Shown: positions 51,772 to 61,500 of the stretch, in pieces
Layout: each line of letters starts with the position of its first letter
How positions within the stretch are numbered: the stretch's first letter is position 1
Assembly: GCA_016707205.1 (NCBI GenBank)
Contig: JADJHZ010000016.1
Coordinates: forward strand, 92,574-156,573
Reading direction: 5' to 3'
Length of the DNA stretch: 64,000 bases
From: Haliscomenobacter sp.
GTDB lineage: Bacteria > Bacteroidota > Bacteroidia > Chitinophagales > Saprospiraceae
Translations under genes and position numbers: made by a program
Notes under the pieces: generated by a model
Told to the model about the DNA's origin: nothing
Databases searched by the model: none
What the model saw: only the letters and a program-made list of their open reading frames with translations

Positions 51772-53406
51772 ATGAGAAAACACTCGCTTGCCCTAGTCAT
51801 TGGAATGCTCGTCTTGTGCGCTGCCCATGCCCAGGAACGCAGCTTTGGAACCCTGCATTTGGCACAAAAAACGAAACCCTCGTCCCTGTCCGGGAGCAGG
51901 CTGACGGATTCCTCGGGATACCGCAAAGCCTTGAACGTGTATAACAAACTGGTACAAGCACGGGGCGATTTTCGGTTTCCGGTACCGGCGTTTTTGATGA
52001 CCCGGGAGGAAAACCGGGTGGCTGGGATCAACTACGACCAGCTGGAAATCATCCTCGAGGAAAAAGCCTATAAGGTGTGTGCCACCTACGGGGCCCAATC
52101 GGATGCCGCTATGGCTTTCCTGCTCGGGCACGAACTTACCCATTACTACGAAAAACACGCCTGGCGCAGAGGGTTTGCCGCCGATTACCGCGACCTGCCT
52201 ATCGGACTGAAGCTGGATAGCCTTTTGGACGGGGCAGCCAACGAGACCGAAGCGGATTATCTGGGGGGTTTTCTCGCCTATTCCGCCGGGTACGGGCTCT
52301 TCGACAAAGGGGCGGATCTGATGCAAAAGCTCTACACCGCCTATGGCATTCCGCCCGAATTGCCAGGCTACCCGTCCCTCAGCGACCGCCAGGCGTTGGG
52401 CCAACGGTCGGCTGAAAAACTCAAGCGCCTGGTGGAACTTTTTGATATGGCCAACCTGCTGACCGCGATCGGCAAATACCCGGAGGCGTATGAATGCTAC
52501 CGCTACCTCCTGATGCAATATCAAAGCCGGGAGATCTACAATAACCTTGGGGTCACCGCGTTACTGGACGCGCTGCGCTATTTTTCGGGAAGCGAGCTCA
52601 AATTCAGGATCCCCGTGCAACTGGATCTCGAATCGACCGGTTCCAGAAACCTGGGCCTGATCAATCCCCGCGATCAAATGCTGAACCAGGCGATTCTCCA
52701 TTTTGACGCGGCGATCAGCATGGATCCCAACTATGCCCCGGCCTATCTGAACAAAGCCTGCGCCTATATGCTGCTCGGAGATGCAGGTCGGGCCCGGTTT
52801 TACGCCGGAACGGAAGCCATCGAAGCAGCTAAAAAAGGCGGCTACCCCAAAACGGAAACCGACGCCGCTATCCTGCTCGGCATCCTGGATGCCCAGGCCG
52901 GGGAAACGGAAAAAGCCAAAACCGCTTTCCAGAAAGCGGCCAATGCGGGAAGCGCCCTTGCCACTATCAACCTCAACATCCTGCTGAATCAACCTCCTGG
53001 AGCCGAAATCGCCGATGCCGCAGGGCTGCCCCGGGTAGAGCGAATCGACGGAAAATCCCTGGCAGAGATTGAGGAGACCCTTGCCGTAGACCCCAAGCGG
53101 TCGGTAGAGCTCAGCGCGCACGTCGCGTTCCATCAAAACCCGAAACAAGGCGAAAAATCCCGGCTTTTTGTATGTCAAAATACCCGCACCGATGCGGTTA
53201 TCCTGTTTCACCTCACCGAGCCCGGATACACCGGCAAAACCGCGCGCCTGATTGGGCTGGGTTCCGACCGCAGCGCCATCGTTAAAGCCTACGGCGAGCC
53301 CTCCCGTACCGTCGAAACCCCACTTGGGCAAATTATGGCATACCAAAAGATCTTGTTTATCTTAGATCCCAAAGGGCAGCTGACGCGCTGGGCGAATTTC
53401 CAATAA
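51772..53406 (+). CDS. exported HExxH metallopeptidase with TPR region
   Basis: 544 residues. Signal peptide ending CAAHAQ. A gluzincin-type active site: HELTH at about 120-124 and NETEAD at about 157-162 with the third zinc ligand (Glu about 158), spaced as in M48 peptidases, but without membrane helices, so the enzyme is periplasmic. From about 210 on there are TPR-like helices (YPEAYECYRYLLMQYQ, MDPNYAPAYLNKACAYMLLG, AQAGETEKAKTAFQKAANAG), which could bind a protein partner, and a C-terminal domain of about 100 residues. It is the first gene of a six-gene same-strand set, 30 bases before the repeat protein. Peptidase substrates are unknown. Confidence 0.8.
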   Translation: MRKHSLALVIGMLVLCAAHAQERSFGTLHLAQKTKPSSLSGSRLTDSSGYRKALNVYNKLVQARGDFRFPVPAFLMTREENRVAGINYDQLEIILEEKAYKVCATYGAQSDAAMAFLLGHELTHYYEKHAWRRGFAADYRDLPIGLKLDSLLDGAANETEADYLGGFLAYSAGYGLFDKGADLMQKLYTAYGIPPELPGYPSLSDRQALGQRSAEKLKRLVELFDMANLLTAIGKYPEAYECYRYLLMQYQSREIYNNLGVTALLDALRYFSGSELKFRIPVQLDLESTGSRNLGLINPRDQMLNQAILHFDAAISMDPNYAPAYLNKACAYMLLGDAGRARFYAGTEAIEAAKKGGYPKTETDAAILLGILDAQAGETEKAKTAFQKAANAGSALATINLNILLNQPPGAEIADAAGLPRVERIDGKSLAEIEETLAVDPKRSVELSAHVAFHQNPKQGEKSRLFVCQNTRTDAVILFHLTEPGYTGKTARLIGLGSDRSAIVKAYGEPSRTVETPLGQIMAYQKILFILDPKGQLTRWANFQ

Positions 53407-53436
53407 CCCGTTTTTACTCCACATAAAAAAATACCT

Positions 53437-54492
53437 ATGATCAAATCAGCCGTTTTCATTTTGGCTTTGTTCTGTTCCGCCATCTTCCTGGCAGCACAGG
53501 AAGCCTATCCAGTCATTGTTATTGCCTCTGACGGAAAGATAACTTATCAATCGTCCGATACAAGCGAAGCCCAAAAGATCGCTACCGGCGCTGTGTTAAA
53601 ATCCAATGGAATCCTTACCCTTAATAAAAAAGAAAGCGCTACCCTGTTTTGCAACGGCCAATTTCGCCAGGTGGAAGGCGATCAAACGACCGGGCTGAGC
53701 ACCATTTTTCCCGAAACGGACGGGCTCGTCCGGCTGAATTTCGACGGGACCTTCGGGGAATACGTTTCGGCGGCGATCAGCATGGCAGCCAATCCGGAGA
53801 ACCCCCAGGATGCCTGGACCGCTCTGAAGACGACCAAAGGGACCGGCGACGGATGGAGCGCCATTAAGACCAAAGGCACCGGAGATGGATTCGCCTCGAT
53901 AAAAACCAAGGGAACCGGGGATGGATGGAGCACCACCAAGACCAAAGGCACCGGAGATGGATGGACCACCACTAAGACCAAAGGGACCGGCGACGGGTTC
54001 GGAACCGTAAGGACCAAGGGGACCGGCGACGGATGGGGCGGAAAAGGCGCCAAAATACATCCGATCCTGCCTTATGGAAAAGTCCTTCCTGGAAAAAGAA
54101 CGTTCCAGTGGTCTAAACCTGAAGGAAACCCCCAATTTAAACTCGAGATCAGAAACAGCGAAGGCGCCGTTATCGTGGATACGCTCACCCAGGATACCTT
54201 CCTGGTCATCGAACCGGATACCGCCGCATTCAAACCGGGCGACCGGTATGAGTGGATGGTAACCACCGCCGGCGACACCGCGACCACTTCCGACGCGCTG
54301 TTCTTTGAAATCGGCGAGGCGGCCACTGAGCAGAGAGCCCTGCAGTCGGCCCAAAAAGCGCCTTTGTATCAGCAGAGCACCGAAGAAGTGCGTATCCTCT
54401 TGCAGGCGGTTGCGCTGGAGCAGGACGAATGGTACGAAGAAGCCTCCAAGCTGTACCAAAATTTCAGCAATCCGAATCAAAAAACAACCTGA
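53437..54492 (+). CDS. exported FecR-like protein with six TKGTGDGW repeats
   Basis: 351 residues. Signal peptide ending FLAAQ, then a FecR-like beta domain at about 25-110 (VIVIASDGKITYQ, LTLNKKESATLFCNGQF). Residues about 133-204 are six tandem 12-residue units TKGTGDGW/F plus four variable residues, each ending in Lys or Arg except the last. A second beta domain (VLPGKRTFQWSKPEG, RYEWMVTTAGD) and a helical tail follow. The repeat has a Lys/Arg and a single Asp per unit, so it could be a protease target for either partner enzyme, or a flexible linker; the sequence does not decide. It lies between the metallopeptidase and the caspase gene. Confidence 0.7.
   Translation: MIKSAVFILALFCSAIFLAAQEAYPVIVIASDGKITYQSSDTSEAQKIATGAVLKSNGILTLNKKESATLFCNGQFRQVEGDQTTGLSTIFPETDGLVRLNFDGTFGEYVSAAISMAANPENPQDAWTALKTTKGTGDGWSAIKTKGTGDGFASIKTKGTGDGWSTTKTKGTGDGWTTTKTKGTGDGFGTVRTKGTGDGWGGKGAKIHPILPYGKVLPGKRTFQWSKPEGNPQFKLEIRNSEGAVIVDTLTQDTFLVIEPDTAAFKPGDRYEWMVTTAGDTATTSDALFFEIGEAATEQRALQSAQKAPLYQQSTEEVRILLQAVALEQDEWYEEASKLYQNFSNPNQKTT
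53833..54048. repeat. six 36-bp coding repeats
   Basis: Six in-frame 36-base units beginning ACCAAAGG, encoding TKGTGDGW/F plus four residues. The unit core is nearly constant at DNA level, and the last four codons vary. Confidence 0.9.
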
Positions 54493-54582
54493 TCCGGCTG
54501 ATGCACGCGGCCTTCTGGATGCGGCAAGGATTAAAGCCCCTTGCAGAAAAAGCATTTTCTAGAAAATAACCGGCGGTTAGTC

Positions 54583-57000
54583 ATGGGGATCGGACGTTTG
54601 TATGTTGTTCGTCTGTTTTTTTTAGCCATGGGGGTCCTGTTTTTCGGAGGGAAAACTATTTCACAGGAAATGGTCTCCCTCCGGAAAAAGGGCGCCACCC
54701 TTGCCCTGGTCGTCGGGGTATCCGACTACCAGGACCAGGAAATCCGGGACCTGAATTATGCCCACTGGGATGCTCAGGTATTTGCCGCATTTCTCCAATC
54801 CAACGCCGGAGGAAGCCTCGGCAGCCAGCAGATGCGGTTACTGGTCAATAGCCAGGCCACGATGGCCGCCATTCAGGCCGGATTGGAATGGGTCATGCAA
54901 ACGGCGAGAAAAGGCGACCGGGTTATTTTCTACTTCTCCGGCCATGGAGACGTCGAAACGATCAACGACCAGGAAAAGGGCTACCTTCTGGCATACGACA
55001 CCCCCAGAAACAACTACCGCCTCAACGCCATCGACCTTACCTACCTGAATGAACACCTGGTCCGGGAGCTTTCCCTCCGCGAGGTACAACTGATCCTCAT
55101 CACGGATGCCTGCCATTCGGGGGCTCTGGCGGGAGAAGGGGTTCGCGGCCGGGAAGCCACCGCTGCCGAGTTGATGAAACGCTATGCGCAGGAGGTCCGG
55201 ATCATGTCCTGCCAGCCGTACGAACTTTCGCTGGAATCCACCCAATGGGGGCAAGGCCGGGGCGTTTTTTCGTACTTCCTGGTCGACGGACTGAAAGGCA
55301 GCGCCGATCTGGACCGGGATCAAAAAGTGGATCTATACGAACTGGAGCATTTCCTCCAGGATGAGATCCGTCAGGCCACCAACAAAAAACAGCATCCCGA
55401 CGTTTTCGGCGGGCGCAAGGAGCAATCGCTGTTTTCCCTGGATCCGGCCCTGGCGGAAGAACTTAAATCGGGCGAAAAAGAAGCGGTCCAGCGCGAATTT
55501 GAGACCCTCGTCCTGAAAAACGTGGCTTCGGAAGAAGCTATGCTGAATTACGAATACTTCCAGGCAGCCATAAAAAACGGGATGCTGATTGCCCCGGAGC
55601 ATGAATCAGCTGCCTTTTACTACGACGCCTTGTATGCAGATCCCAGCTTTAAGCCCTATGCGGGAATACTGGCGGAAACGCTGACCACCGCGTTGCTGGA
55701 CTCCGCGCAACAGGCGATCAACGCCTACCTCAAAACCGACCCCGCCGAATTGGCTCAGCGCGACCGGTTTGACCAAAAGTACGCCCGCTTTCCCCTATAC
55801 CTGAGCAAGGCGGCTGAACTACTCACGCCCAAGGATCCCCGCTACCGGCAAACCCGCGCCAAGCAATACTACTTCGAAGGCCTGGCCTGGAGGCTGGAGG
55901 GGGAACAAGCAGGCGGCAGCGATTCCCTCTATGCACTTGCGCTGGATAAGCAGCGGCTTGCGTTGGAGCAGGAAGACCGCGCCGCCTATATCCTCAACGA
56001 ACTGGGGTTCCTGATGCTGGAACTGGACCTGCGGGATAGCGGCATACACCACCTGCAAATAGCCCTGGAATGCGCCCCTACCTGGGCCATCCCTTACAAT
56101 AACCTGGCTATAGCCTTCCACGAAGCCGGCAGCATCCAGGAAGCAACGGCGCATTATCGGGAGGCCCTCCGGCTGAAGCCCGATTTTTCTTCCGCCTATG
56201 CGAACCTGGGCAACCTGTTTGATGAACAGATGGAACCCGACTCCGCCGAGGCAATGTACCGGCAAGCCCTCGCCCTGAGTCCGGCCGACAAAAACAACCA
56301 TTACAACTATGGGGTCCTGCTCAGCGGCTGGGAAGGACGGCAACAGGAAGCAGAAGCCGCCTACCGAAACGCGCTGAACCTCGATCCGGATTATCCCCAG
56401 GCCGCTTTTGCGCTGGGGTTGTGGTTTGAGTCTGTGGAACGGCCCGATTCGGCGGAGACCTATTACCGCCGGGCCATGGAGCGCGGATTGGGAGCTGCGT
56501 ATCAAAAGCTGGGAGAACTCAGGTCCAGATCCGGCCTGCACCAGGAGGCGCAGGCGTTGTACCTCGAAGCCCTCCGCCTCAACCCGGGCTTAGACCGCAT
56601 TTTCACCCAATTAGCCTCCGCCCTCATCGAACAGGAGCGCTGGGAACAAACGCCTTTTCTGCCCCTGGAGACCCTACAGAAACAATTTATCCTGTGGGAA
56701 GCCAGCCTCCTTTTTCAGGAAATCCCCCATACCGGCGCCGCCTTGAAAGCCTGCCGGCTGGCTTCCGGACTGAACCCCTCCGAACCCTATTCAGACTATC
56801 AGTTGGCCCTCCTTTTTACCAAACAAGGGAAGTTCAAAAATGCCCTGGCCTCCCTGGAAAAAGTACTGGAAAAAGCCCGGCAAAACGGAGAAGCTGCGGA
56901 TTATGGCGAGCTCATCCGCACCAACGCCGAATTTTCCTCCCTCACCCCGTATAAGCGGTACCGCCTTCTCCTGAACCGGTTTTCCCTGGCGGAGGAATGA
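54583..57000 (+). CDS. exported caspase (C14) with long TPR region
   Basis: 805 residues. ATG 54583 gives an N-terminal hydrophobic signal (LFFLAMGVLFFGGKTISQ); the TTG at 54541 is less likely. The caspase fold spans about 35-295: LALVVGVSDYQ, YFSGHGD with the catalytic His (about 121), and ITDACHSGA with the catalytic Cys (about 177), followed by YFLVDGLKG and DLYELEHFL. After about residue 450 come at least seven TPRs (AIPYNNLAIAFHEAGSIQEA, SAYANLGNLFDEQMEPDSAE and others). The organisation matches bacterial caspase-TPR proteins, some of which act in stress or defence. Here export places it in the periplasm, so the target should be there. Confidence 0.85.
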   Translation: MGIGRLYVVRLFFLAMGVLFFGGKTISQEMVSLRKKGATLALVVGVSDYQDQEIRDLNYAHWDAQVFAAFLQSNAGGSLGSQQMRLLVNSQATMAAIQAGLEWVMQTARKGDRVIFYFSGHGDVETINDQEKGYLLAYDTPRNNYRLNAIDLTYLNEHLVRELSLREVQLILITDACHSGALAGEGVRGREATAAELMKRYAQEVRIMSCQPYELSLESTQWGQGRGVFSYFLVDGLKGSADLDRDQKVDLYELEHFLQDEIRQATNKKQHPDVFGGRKEQSLFSLDPALAEELKSGEKEAVQREFETLVLKNVASEEAMLNYEYFQAAIKNGMLIAPEHESAAFYYDALYADPSFKPYAGILAETLTTALLDSAQQAINAYLKTDPAELAQRDRFDQKYARFPLYLSKAAELLTPKDPRYRQTRAKQYYFEGLAWRLEGEQAGGSDSLYALALDKQRLALEQEDRAAYILNELGFLMLELDLRDSGIHHLQIALECAPTWAIPYNNLAIAFHEAGSIQEATAHYREALRLKPDFSSAYANLGNLFDEQMEPDSAEAMYRQALALSPADKNNHYNYGVLLSGWEGRQQEAEAAYRNALNLDPDYPQAAFALGLWFESVERPDSAETYYRRAMERGLGAAYQKLGELRSRSGLHQEAQALYLEALRLNPGLDRIFTQLASALIEQERWEQTPFLPLETLQKQFILWEASLLFQEIPHTGAALKACRLASGLNPSEPYSDYQLALLFTKQGKFKNALASLEKVLEKARQNGEAADYGELIRTNAEFSSLTPYKRYRLLLNRFSLAEE

Positions 57001-57086
57001 CCGGATGCCGCCCATGCGTGCCGATTACTGAAAATTTGAATACCTTTAAGCGCATTCCCGTTCTTTTTGATCATAACCAAAAACCA

Positions 57087-57905
57087 ATGAATCGAGCCTC
57101 CTTATTTTGTTCCCTTTTCTTTTTCCTTTTGGTTATGCCCGCCGGAACAACCGGCCAGGCGAGCACATTGCATCTAATTGCCAGTATCGACAACGTGAAT
57201 GACGACATAAGCCAGGGTTGCGAAAAAGATTACCGGGAAGCCCTCGAACTGTTCACCGCCGTGGCAAAAGATGCCGGCATGAAATTCGCTCCCAAACGGC
57301 TTTCTTTTGACCTGGGCGAAGTGGAGGAATTTTTAGAAGGGTTCCAATGCGAGCCCAATGATCTGGTGGTCTTTTTCTATTCCGGGCACGGAGTCCGTTA
57401 CGAAGACGATGGGCAGGAATGGCCCTGGCCCTATTTGTATTATTGCGAGCGCCATCCGGACAACGACCCGATGGATTGCGAACTGGATTTGGACTGGGTA
57501 CAGGAAATGCTTTTGGAAAAGGAACCACGAATGACGATCGTCCTGAGCGATAGCTGCAACGATGTGGTAGATAATCCCTCGGCCAATGCCGGGCTCACGG
57601 GTAATTCAGACGCCCCTTTCGACGGCGGTCCTCCGGAATCCGGTCATTATGCTAATTTGGGGTTGATCCAGTCCTTCCGCGGACACATTATCGCCAGCGC
57701 GGCATCACCGGGCCAGGCTGCCGAAATGAACCCCGCCGATGGGTCGCTGTTTGCGGGCCAGTTTTTTCATTTTTTGCTGGAAGCGCTTACCTCCCCCAAC
57801 CCGACGTCCTGGGAGCAGGTGCTGAAACAAACCAAGAATCGCGTGCGGCAGCTTTCCAATGGCAACCAAACGCCCCAGTTTTGCGTCAACGGACGTTGTG
57901 GGTAA
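57087..57905 (+). CDS. exported caspase-like protein
   Basis: 272 residues. Signal peptide (FFFLLVMPAGTTGQ), then a compact caspase-like domain. The catalytic His is in VVFFYSGHGVRY (about 101), and the expected Cys is in VLSDSCNDV (about 157), where bacterial caspases usually have DACHS. IIASAASPGQAAEMNP and SLFAGQFFHFLLEAL correspond to the later strands. A second Cys pair lies at CERH and MDCELD. There is no TPR or other extra domain. It is 86 bases after the larger caspase gene, so the two may act together, one processing the other, but this is inferred. Confidence 0.78.
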   Translation: MNRASLFCSLFFFLLVMPAGTTGQASTLHLIASIDNVNDDISQGCEKDYREALELFTAVAKDAGMKFAPKRLSFDLGEVEEFLEGFQCEPNDLVVFFYSGHGVRYEDDGQEWPWPYLYYCERHPDNDPMDCELDLDWVQEMLLEKEPRMTIVLSDSCNDVVDNPSANAGLTGNSDAPFDGGPPESGHYANLGLIQSFRGHIIASAASPGQAAEMNPADGSLFAGQFFHFLLEALTSPNPTSWEQVLKQTKNRVRQLSNGNQTPQFCVNGRCG

Positions 57906-57939
57906 ATAAAGATAAACGGTTCGTATAAAACCACTGCGC

Positions 57940-58536
57940 ATGAAATATATCCTCTTTTTTCTCCTCCTTGCCGGATTGGTTTCCCATACCGGCGTACATG
58001 GCCAAACCGCTTTGAGCGCCCTGAAGAGCAAAAAGCCCCAGGCCTCCGCTAGTTCGGCCAAACCGAACCACACCAACGTAAAAAAAGGCCTTGGCAACCA
58101 CGAGGTACCGGATGTGGTAGAAAATCCCAAAGTCAGTCAGGCGTTCAGCACCTTGAGCGCGGGCAACGAAAAAGCGGCTATTGCCCTTTTTGACGACTTT
58201 TCCGATGAAGACACCGATGCCGCTTTTGGCCTGGGGTTAGCCTACTACGAAAACGATCAAATGGAAGAAGCGATCGACGCCCTCTCCCTTGCCATCGAAC
58301 TCGACGCGGAAAATACAGACGCCTATTACCTTCTTGGGGTGATCTTTGCCGAGCTGGGCGACTTTGCCCGGTCTTCGGAAGCGCTATTCGGATTGCTGGA
58401 AATAGAGGAACAAGACGCCGACGCCTGGTTTCTGCTGGGGTTTCTTTACTACCATGATGACGATCAGGAATCGGCGGCCATTTGTTTAGCCATTGCACGG
58501 GATATCGATTCGGATTACGATGGGGAAGATTATTAA
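57940..58536 (+). CDS. small exported TPR protein
   Basis: 198 residues. Signal peptide ending GVHGQ, a Ser/Lys/Pro-rich segment to about 65 (SKKPQASASSAKPNH), then about four TPR-like units (AFSTLSAGNEKAAIALF, AAFGLGLAYYENDQMEEAIDAL, AYYLLGVIFAELGDFARSSEAL, AWFLLGFLYYHDDDQESAAI) and an acidic end (DSDYDGEDY). It is 34 bases after the caspase-like gene and probably acts as an adaptor in the same complex. No enzymatic motif. Confidence 0.78.
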   Translation: MKYILFFLLLAGLVSHTGVHGQTALSALKSKKPQASASSAKPNHTNVKKGLGNHEVPDVVENPKVSQAFSTLSAGNEKAAIALFDDFSDEDTDAAFGLGLAYYENDQMEEAIDALSLAIELDAENTDAYYLLGVIFAELGDFARSSEALFGLLEIEEQDADAWFLLGFLYYHDDDQESAAICLAIARDIDSDYDGEDY

Positions 58537-58586
58537 TGATAAAAAAACAGTGCGTATAACCCGTTAACCGGAATTTGATTGCGTTC

Positions 58587-61500
58587 ATGCGGACTACTTT
58601 TCCCATATTGCTGTCCCTGCTCTCCTTGGTTGCCTGCCAGGAAAACAAACCAAACCAGCAGGCGAACGACCAGGCGTTAAAGGTATTGGATGCCGTTGGG
58701 AGGGTGATTCCGTCCGACAGCCTGGCCAAGCCCAGTGTGGTTGCCATAGATGAAGCCAAGCTGATCATTGCCCAGGCCAAACCCCCAAAGGCGGTCCAGA
58801 CCAACCTGAACGTTTTCGCTGCAGGGATTCCCCAAAAAATACAGGTAGACACCCACGCGCTGGTGCGAAAAACGCCCGGTAAAGCCGGCATTCCAGGGCC
58901 CGTGACAACCCCGGCCAAAGGGGTCGAAGTCAACGCCGGAACCCCCGAAGTCGTCCCCGCCAAAGACCGGGTAAGCAAAGACCTCAACCCGCACAATTTC
59001 AGTTCCTTCGGAAAATTACAGGGACTAAAGTACAATGTCATCCAATGCCTGCTCAAGGACCGGAACGGCAACCTGTGGATGGGCACCGTAGGCGGAGGGA
59101 TTACCAAATACGATGGCAAGTTCTTTACCCACTACACCGACGCAGAGGGGCTGCTCAACAACTCCGTTTTGTCTATCCTGGAGGACCGGAATGGCGCCCT
59201 CTGGTTTGGGACGGAGATCGGCTTGTGCCGGTTTGACGGAACCGCATTTACCCACTACACGGAAACAGAAGGGTTTGTGACTGCCGAGGTCACAAGCATC
59301 CTGGAAGACCAGAAAGGCCGCCTGTGGATGGGTACGGCTTCCGGGCTGATCGCGTTCGACGGGAAGGAGTTTACCCGGTATACGACCGAACAGGGCCTTC
59401 CCCACGAGGAAGTGCGCTGCGTCATCCAGGACCAATCCGGAACCTACTGGATCGGAACGCATGGCGGGGGGCTTGCCCGCTTCGACGGAACGACGTTTAC
59501 CCATTTTTCCGAACGGGACGGCCTTTCCAATAACCACGTCAGCAGTATCCTTCAGGACCGGCTGGGGAACCTTTGGATAGGAACCAATTCCGGCGGGCTC
59601 CTTCTTTTCGACGGGAAGTCCTTACGGCTTTTTACCGAAAAGGAAGGCCTTTCCAGCAATGCCATATACCGGCTGATGGAAGACCGGGCCGGCAACCTGT
59701 GGATCGGCACGCTGGGAGGCGGGGCGGCCAAGCTTTCCCGGAAAAAGGGATCGGACGCCTTCCAGATAACCCACTACACCGAGGAAGAAGGATTGAACCA
59801 CATCAGCGTCATTGCCCTCCTGGAGGACGACAACGGCAATCTCTGGATGGGAACCGACGGCGGAGGGCTCAACCTTTTTCAAGGCAATACCTTTACGCAT
59901 TACACCGAATCCGAAGGCATCAGCAACCGGAGCGTGTTCAGCATCATCAGCGACCGGCGCAATAGTCTCTGGTTTGCCACCTTTGGAGGTGGAATCAACC
60001 GGTACGACGGAAGGTCGTTTGACCACTACACACAATCCGAAGGCCTGAAGGACAACTCCGTTTACGCGCTGCTCGAGGACCGCAACGGGAATATCTGGCT
60101 GGGCAGCAGCAGCAATGGCGCGACCAAATTCGACGGAAAGCGGTTTGTGCATTATTCCACAGCAGATGGCCTCAGCAGCGACGAGGTGCTGTGCGTGTTA
60201 GAAGACAAAAACGGCCATCTCTGGTTTGGAACCCGGGGCGGAGGCGTAACCCAATTCGAACCCAACCCGATTGGGGACGGAGGAAAATTTACCCGTTTCG
60301 GGGTAAACGAAGGCCTGGGCGACGACATCGTCTTTTCCATTCTGGAAGACCGGAAAGGAAACCTGTGGTTCGGCACCATGGGCGCGGGCGTAACCCGTTA
60401 CGACGGCAAGCAATTCCTGCATTTCACAGAAAATGAAGGGATGAGCCACAACAGCGTCTTGTCGATGCGCGAAGACCGCTATGGAAACCTGTGGTTCGGG
60501 ACCTTGGGCGGAGGCGTCACCCGGTATGACGGGAAACGGTTTGTTCACCTCACCGAAGCGGAGGGACTGGGCCATGACGTCGTTTTATCTATTCTCGAAG
60601 ACCGGAACGGGAATATGTGGTTCGGCACGCGGTTTGGGTTGTCCAAACTCGCCAAGCCCTACGCCGCCGCGCTAAAAAACCCGGAAAAGTGCTCCCGGGG
60701 CAGTCTGCGATTTAAAAATTACAGTTACGAGGACGGGTTTCTGGGCATCGGATGCTGGCGCAACAGCCTGTTTGAAGCGCCGGATGGAACCATCTATATT
60801 GGCGCCAACGACCGGCTGACGGCTTATCACCCGGGGCAAACCGCCGTTGAAGATACCCCGGCGCCGGTGATCCAGCTGACCCAGGTGGCGCTGTTCAACG
60901 AGCCCATCCCCTGGCCGATGCTGGAGAACAACCAGGACACCAGCTTTACGCTGGGCAACGGCGTCCGGGTAGGGGATTTTAAATTTTCCGGCTTGTCTTC
61001 CTGGTATACCCTACCCCAAAACCTCCGTTTGAAGCACAACAACAACTACCTGAGCTTTAGCTTCATCGGCATCACGCTCACCCAGCCGGAGAAGATCAAA
61101 TACCAGTACAAACTGGAGGGGCTGGACGAATACTGGAGCGGCCTGACATCCAAAAATGAAGCGCATTACGGAAACATACCCGACGGTCGTTACACCTTCA
61201 AAGTGAAAGCGCAAAACGCAGCCGGGAACTGGAGCAGCGCATACGCCTATACGTTCTTTATCCGTCCTCCCTGGTGGAGAACCCCCTGGGCTTACGTTGG
61301 GTATCTGTTTTTTACCCTCTTCCTCATCTGGGGAATCGTACGGGTCAACACCTGGCGCCTGCGCCGGGACAAAGAACGCCTGGAACGCATGGTCAAGGTC
61401 CGCACCGAAAAGATAGAGCAGCAAAAAGAGGTCATCGACCAGGAGAGGGAAAAAGCGGAATCGTTGCTCCTCAACATTCTCCCCGCCGAAACGGCCGCGG

